This document shows positions 4,921 through 5,322 of a stretch of 5,322 bases of DNA, piece by piece. Each line of letters starts with the position of its first letter. Within the stretch, counting starts at the first letter, position 1. Source of the stretch: Dehalococcoidia bacterium (GTDB taxonomy: Bacteria > Chloroflexota > Dehalococcoidia > GIF9 > UBA5620). The translations under genes and the position numbers were made by a program. Where the stretch lies: contig JADHWZ010000146.1 in NCBI GenBank assembly GCA_016783225.1, forward strand, positions 1-5,322, in the 5' to 3' direction. The notes beneath the pieces are model-generated. The model searched no databases. It worked only from the letters and a program-made list of their open reading frames with translations, and had not been told where the DNA came from.

Positions 4921-5322
4921 CCTCTACCTGGTGGATACCTCAGTGTGGCTGGAGGTGCTTCCCAGAGGCAAAGCGGATTCAGAGTTGCGCCAACGTGTAG
5001 ATGCTTTGCTAGCAGCAGATCTCGTGGCCACCACAGGCATAGTGCGGCTGGAGCTCTTGGGTGGAGCACGCACTGAGGCACAGTACCGACATTTGAGTCG
5101 ATTGCTCTCAGCACTTCATCTCCTTCCAATAGTTGAGGAGTGCTGCACCGAGGCAGCACAGATGGGATTCCAGATGAGGCGAGAGGGCATAGCCGTGCCC
5201 TTTACCGACCTCTTGATAGCGTCAGTCGCTGCCGACGTTGACGCGGTGGTGGTTCACCGTGATCGACACTTCAATGTTATCGCACAGCATCTTTCTCTGA
5301 AGGTCGAGAGCCACGTTCCGGC
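4910..5322 (+). CDS. vapC: VapC-family PIN-domain toxin (3' end outside window)
   Basis: This frame encodes the toxin of the VapBC pair, a Mg2+-dependent PIN-domain ribonuclease; VapC proteins commonly cleave tRNA or rRNA. The window shows 137 residues with no stop, close to the usual 130-145. The acidic active-site residues are visible: D9 in VDTSVW (8-13), E48 in RLELL (46-50), D100 in FTDLLIA (98-104), and D118 in HRDRHF (116-121). No key residue is lost, so an active enzyme is likely. The ATG at 4910 overlaps the end of vapB in another frame and lacks a strong Shine-Dalgarno, suggesting translational coupling. It is a forward-strand gene like vapB, opposite in direction to hicB. Its target RNA cannot be told from sequence. 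Confidence 0.9.
   Translation, partial: MKDSLYLVDTSVWLEVLPRGKADSELRQRVDALLAADLVATTGIVRLELLGGARTEAQYRHLSRLLSALHLLPIVEECCTEAAQMGFQMRREGIAVPFTDLLIASVAADVDAVVVHRDRHFNVIAQHLSLKVESHVP

Noticed and set aside
4701..5159. Minus-strand open frame of 152 codons over vapBC
   Set aside because: It is antisense to two well-supported genes and has a Ser/Arg/Pro-rich low-complexity sequence.
1..5322. CRISPR array, insertion sequence or attachment-site repeats
   Set aside because: I saw no regularly spaced repeats, transposase motifs, terminal inverted repeats, or second copy of the tRNA 3' ends elsewhere in the window.

Overview
The window looks bacterial: compact genes, sigma70-like promoters, Shine-Dalgarno sites, no introns and two type II toxin-antitoxin families. 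The two-subunit transketolase, the short YtxH-type membrane protein and the TA genes together would fit a Dehalococcoidia/Chloroflexota-like genome, but many other bacteria share these traits, so the taxonomic guess is weak (about 0.35).

Layout. Bases 1-137 (+) hold the 3' part of tRNA-Cys(GCA) and a complete tRNA-Leu(UAA). Bases 138-411 show no gene. Bases 412-1422 (-) carry one long lipoprotein reading frame broken by a single in-frame TGA, so it appears as a signal-peptide fragment plus a distal ORF. Bases 1584-1832 (-) encode a small YtxH-like protein with its own promoter. Bases 1957-3797 (-) form a two-gene operon, tktC subunit downstream of tktN subunit, with an ATGA stop/start overlap and a strong promoter (TGGACA-17-TATAAT). 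Bases 3924-4223 (-) contain a doubtful small ORF. Bases 4255-4585 (-) hold a short HicB antitoxin followed by a remnant of hicA that matches only the toxin's N-terminus. Bases 4717-5322 (+) are a VapB-VapC pair, with vapC running off the window.

How they work together. The transketolase halves together rebuild one thiamine-diphosphate enzyme of the non-oxidative pentose phosphate pathway. hicB and vapBC are divergently transcribed from a 131-bp intergenic region with a recognisable promoter for each direction and two dyads at the vapBC promoter that could be autoregulatory operators. The HicA toxin appears lost, leaving an orphan antitoxin beside an apparently intact VapBC. The tRNAs, lipoprotein and YtxH protein have no evident functional link to the rest.

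No clearly new multi-gene system is visible. The points most worth checking are the in-frame TGA in the lipoprotein gene, which has a hairpin just downstream at a SECIS-compatible distance, the hicA remnant behind hicB, and the dyad-rich promoters of tkt and vapBC.
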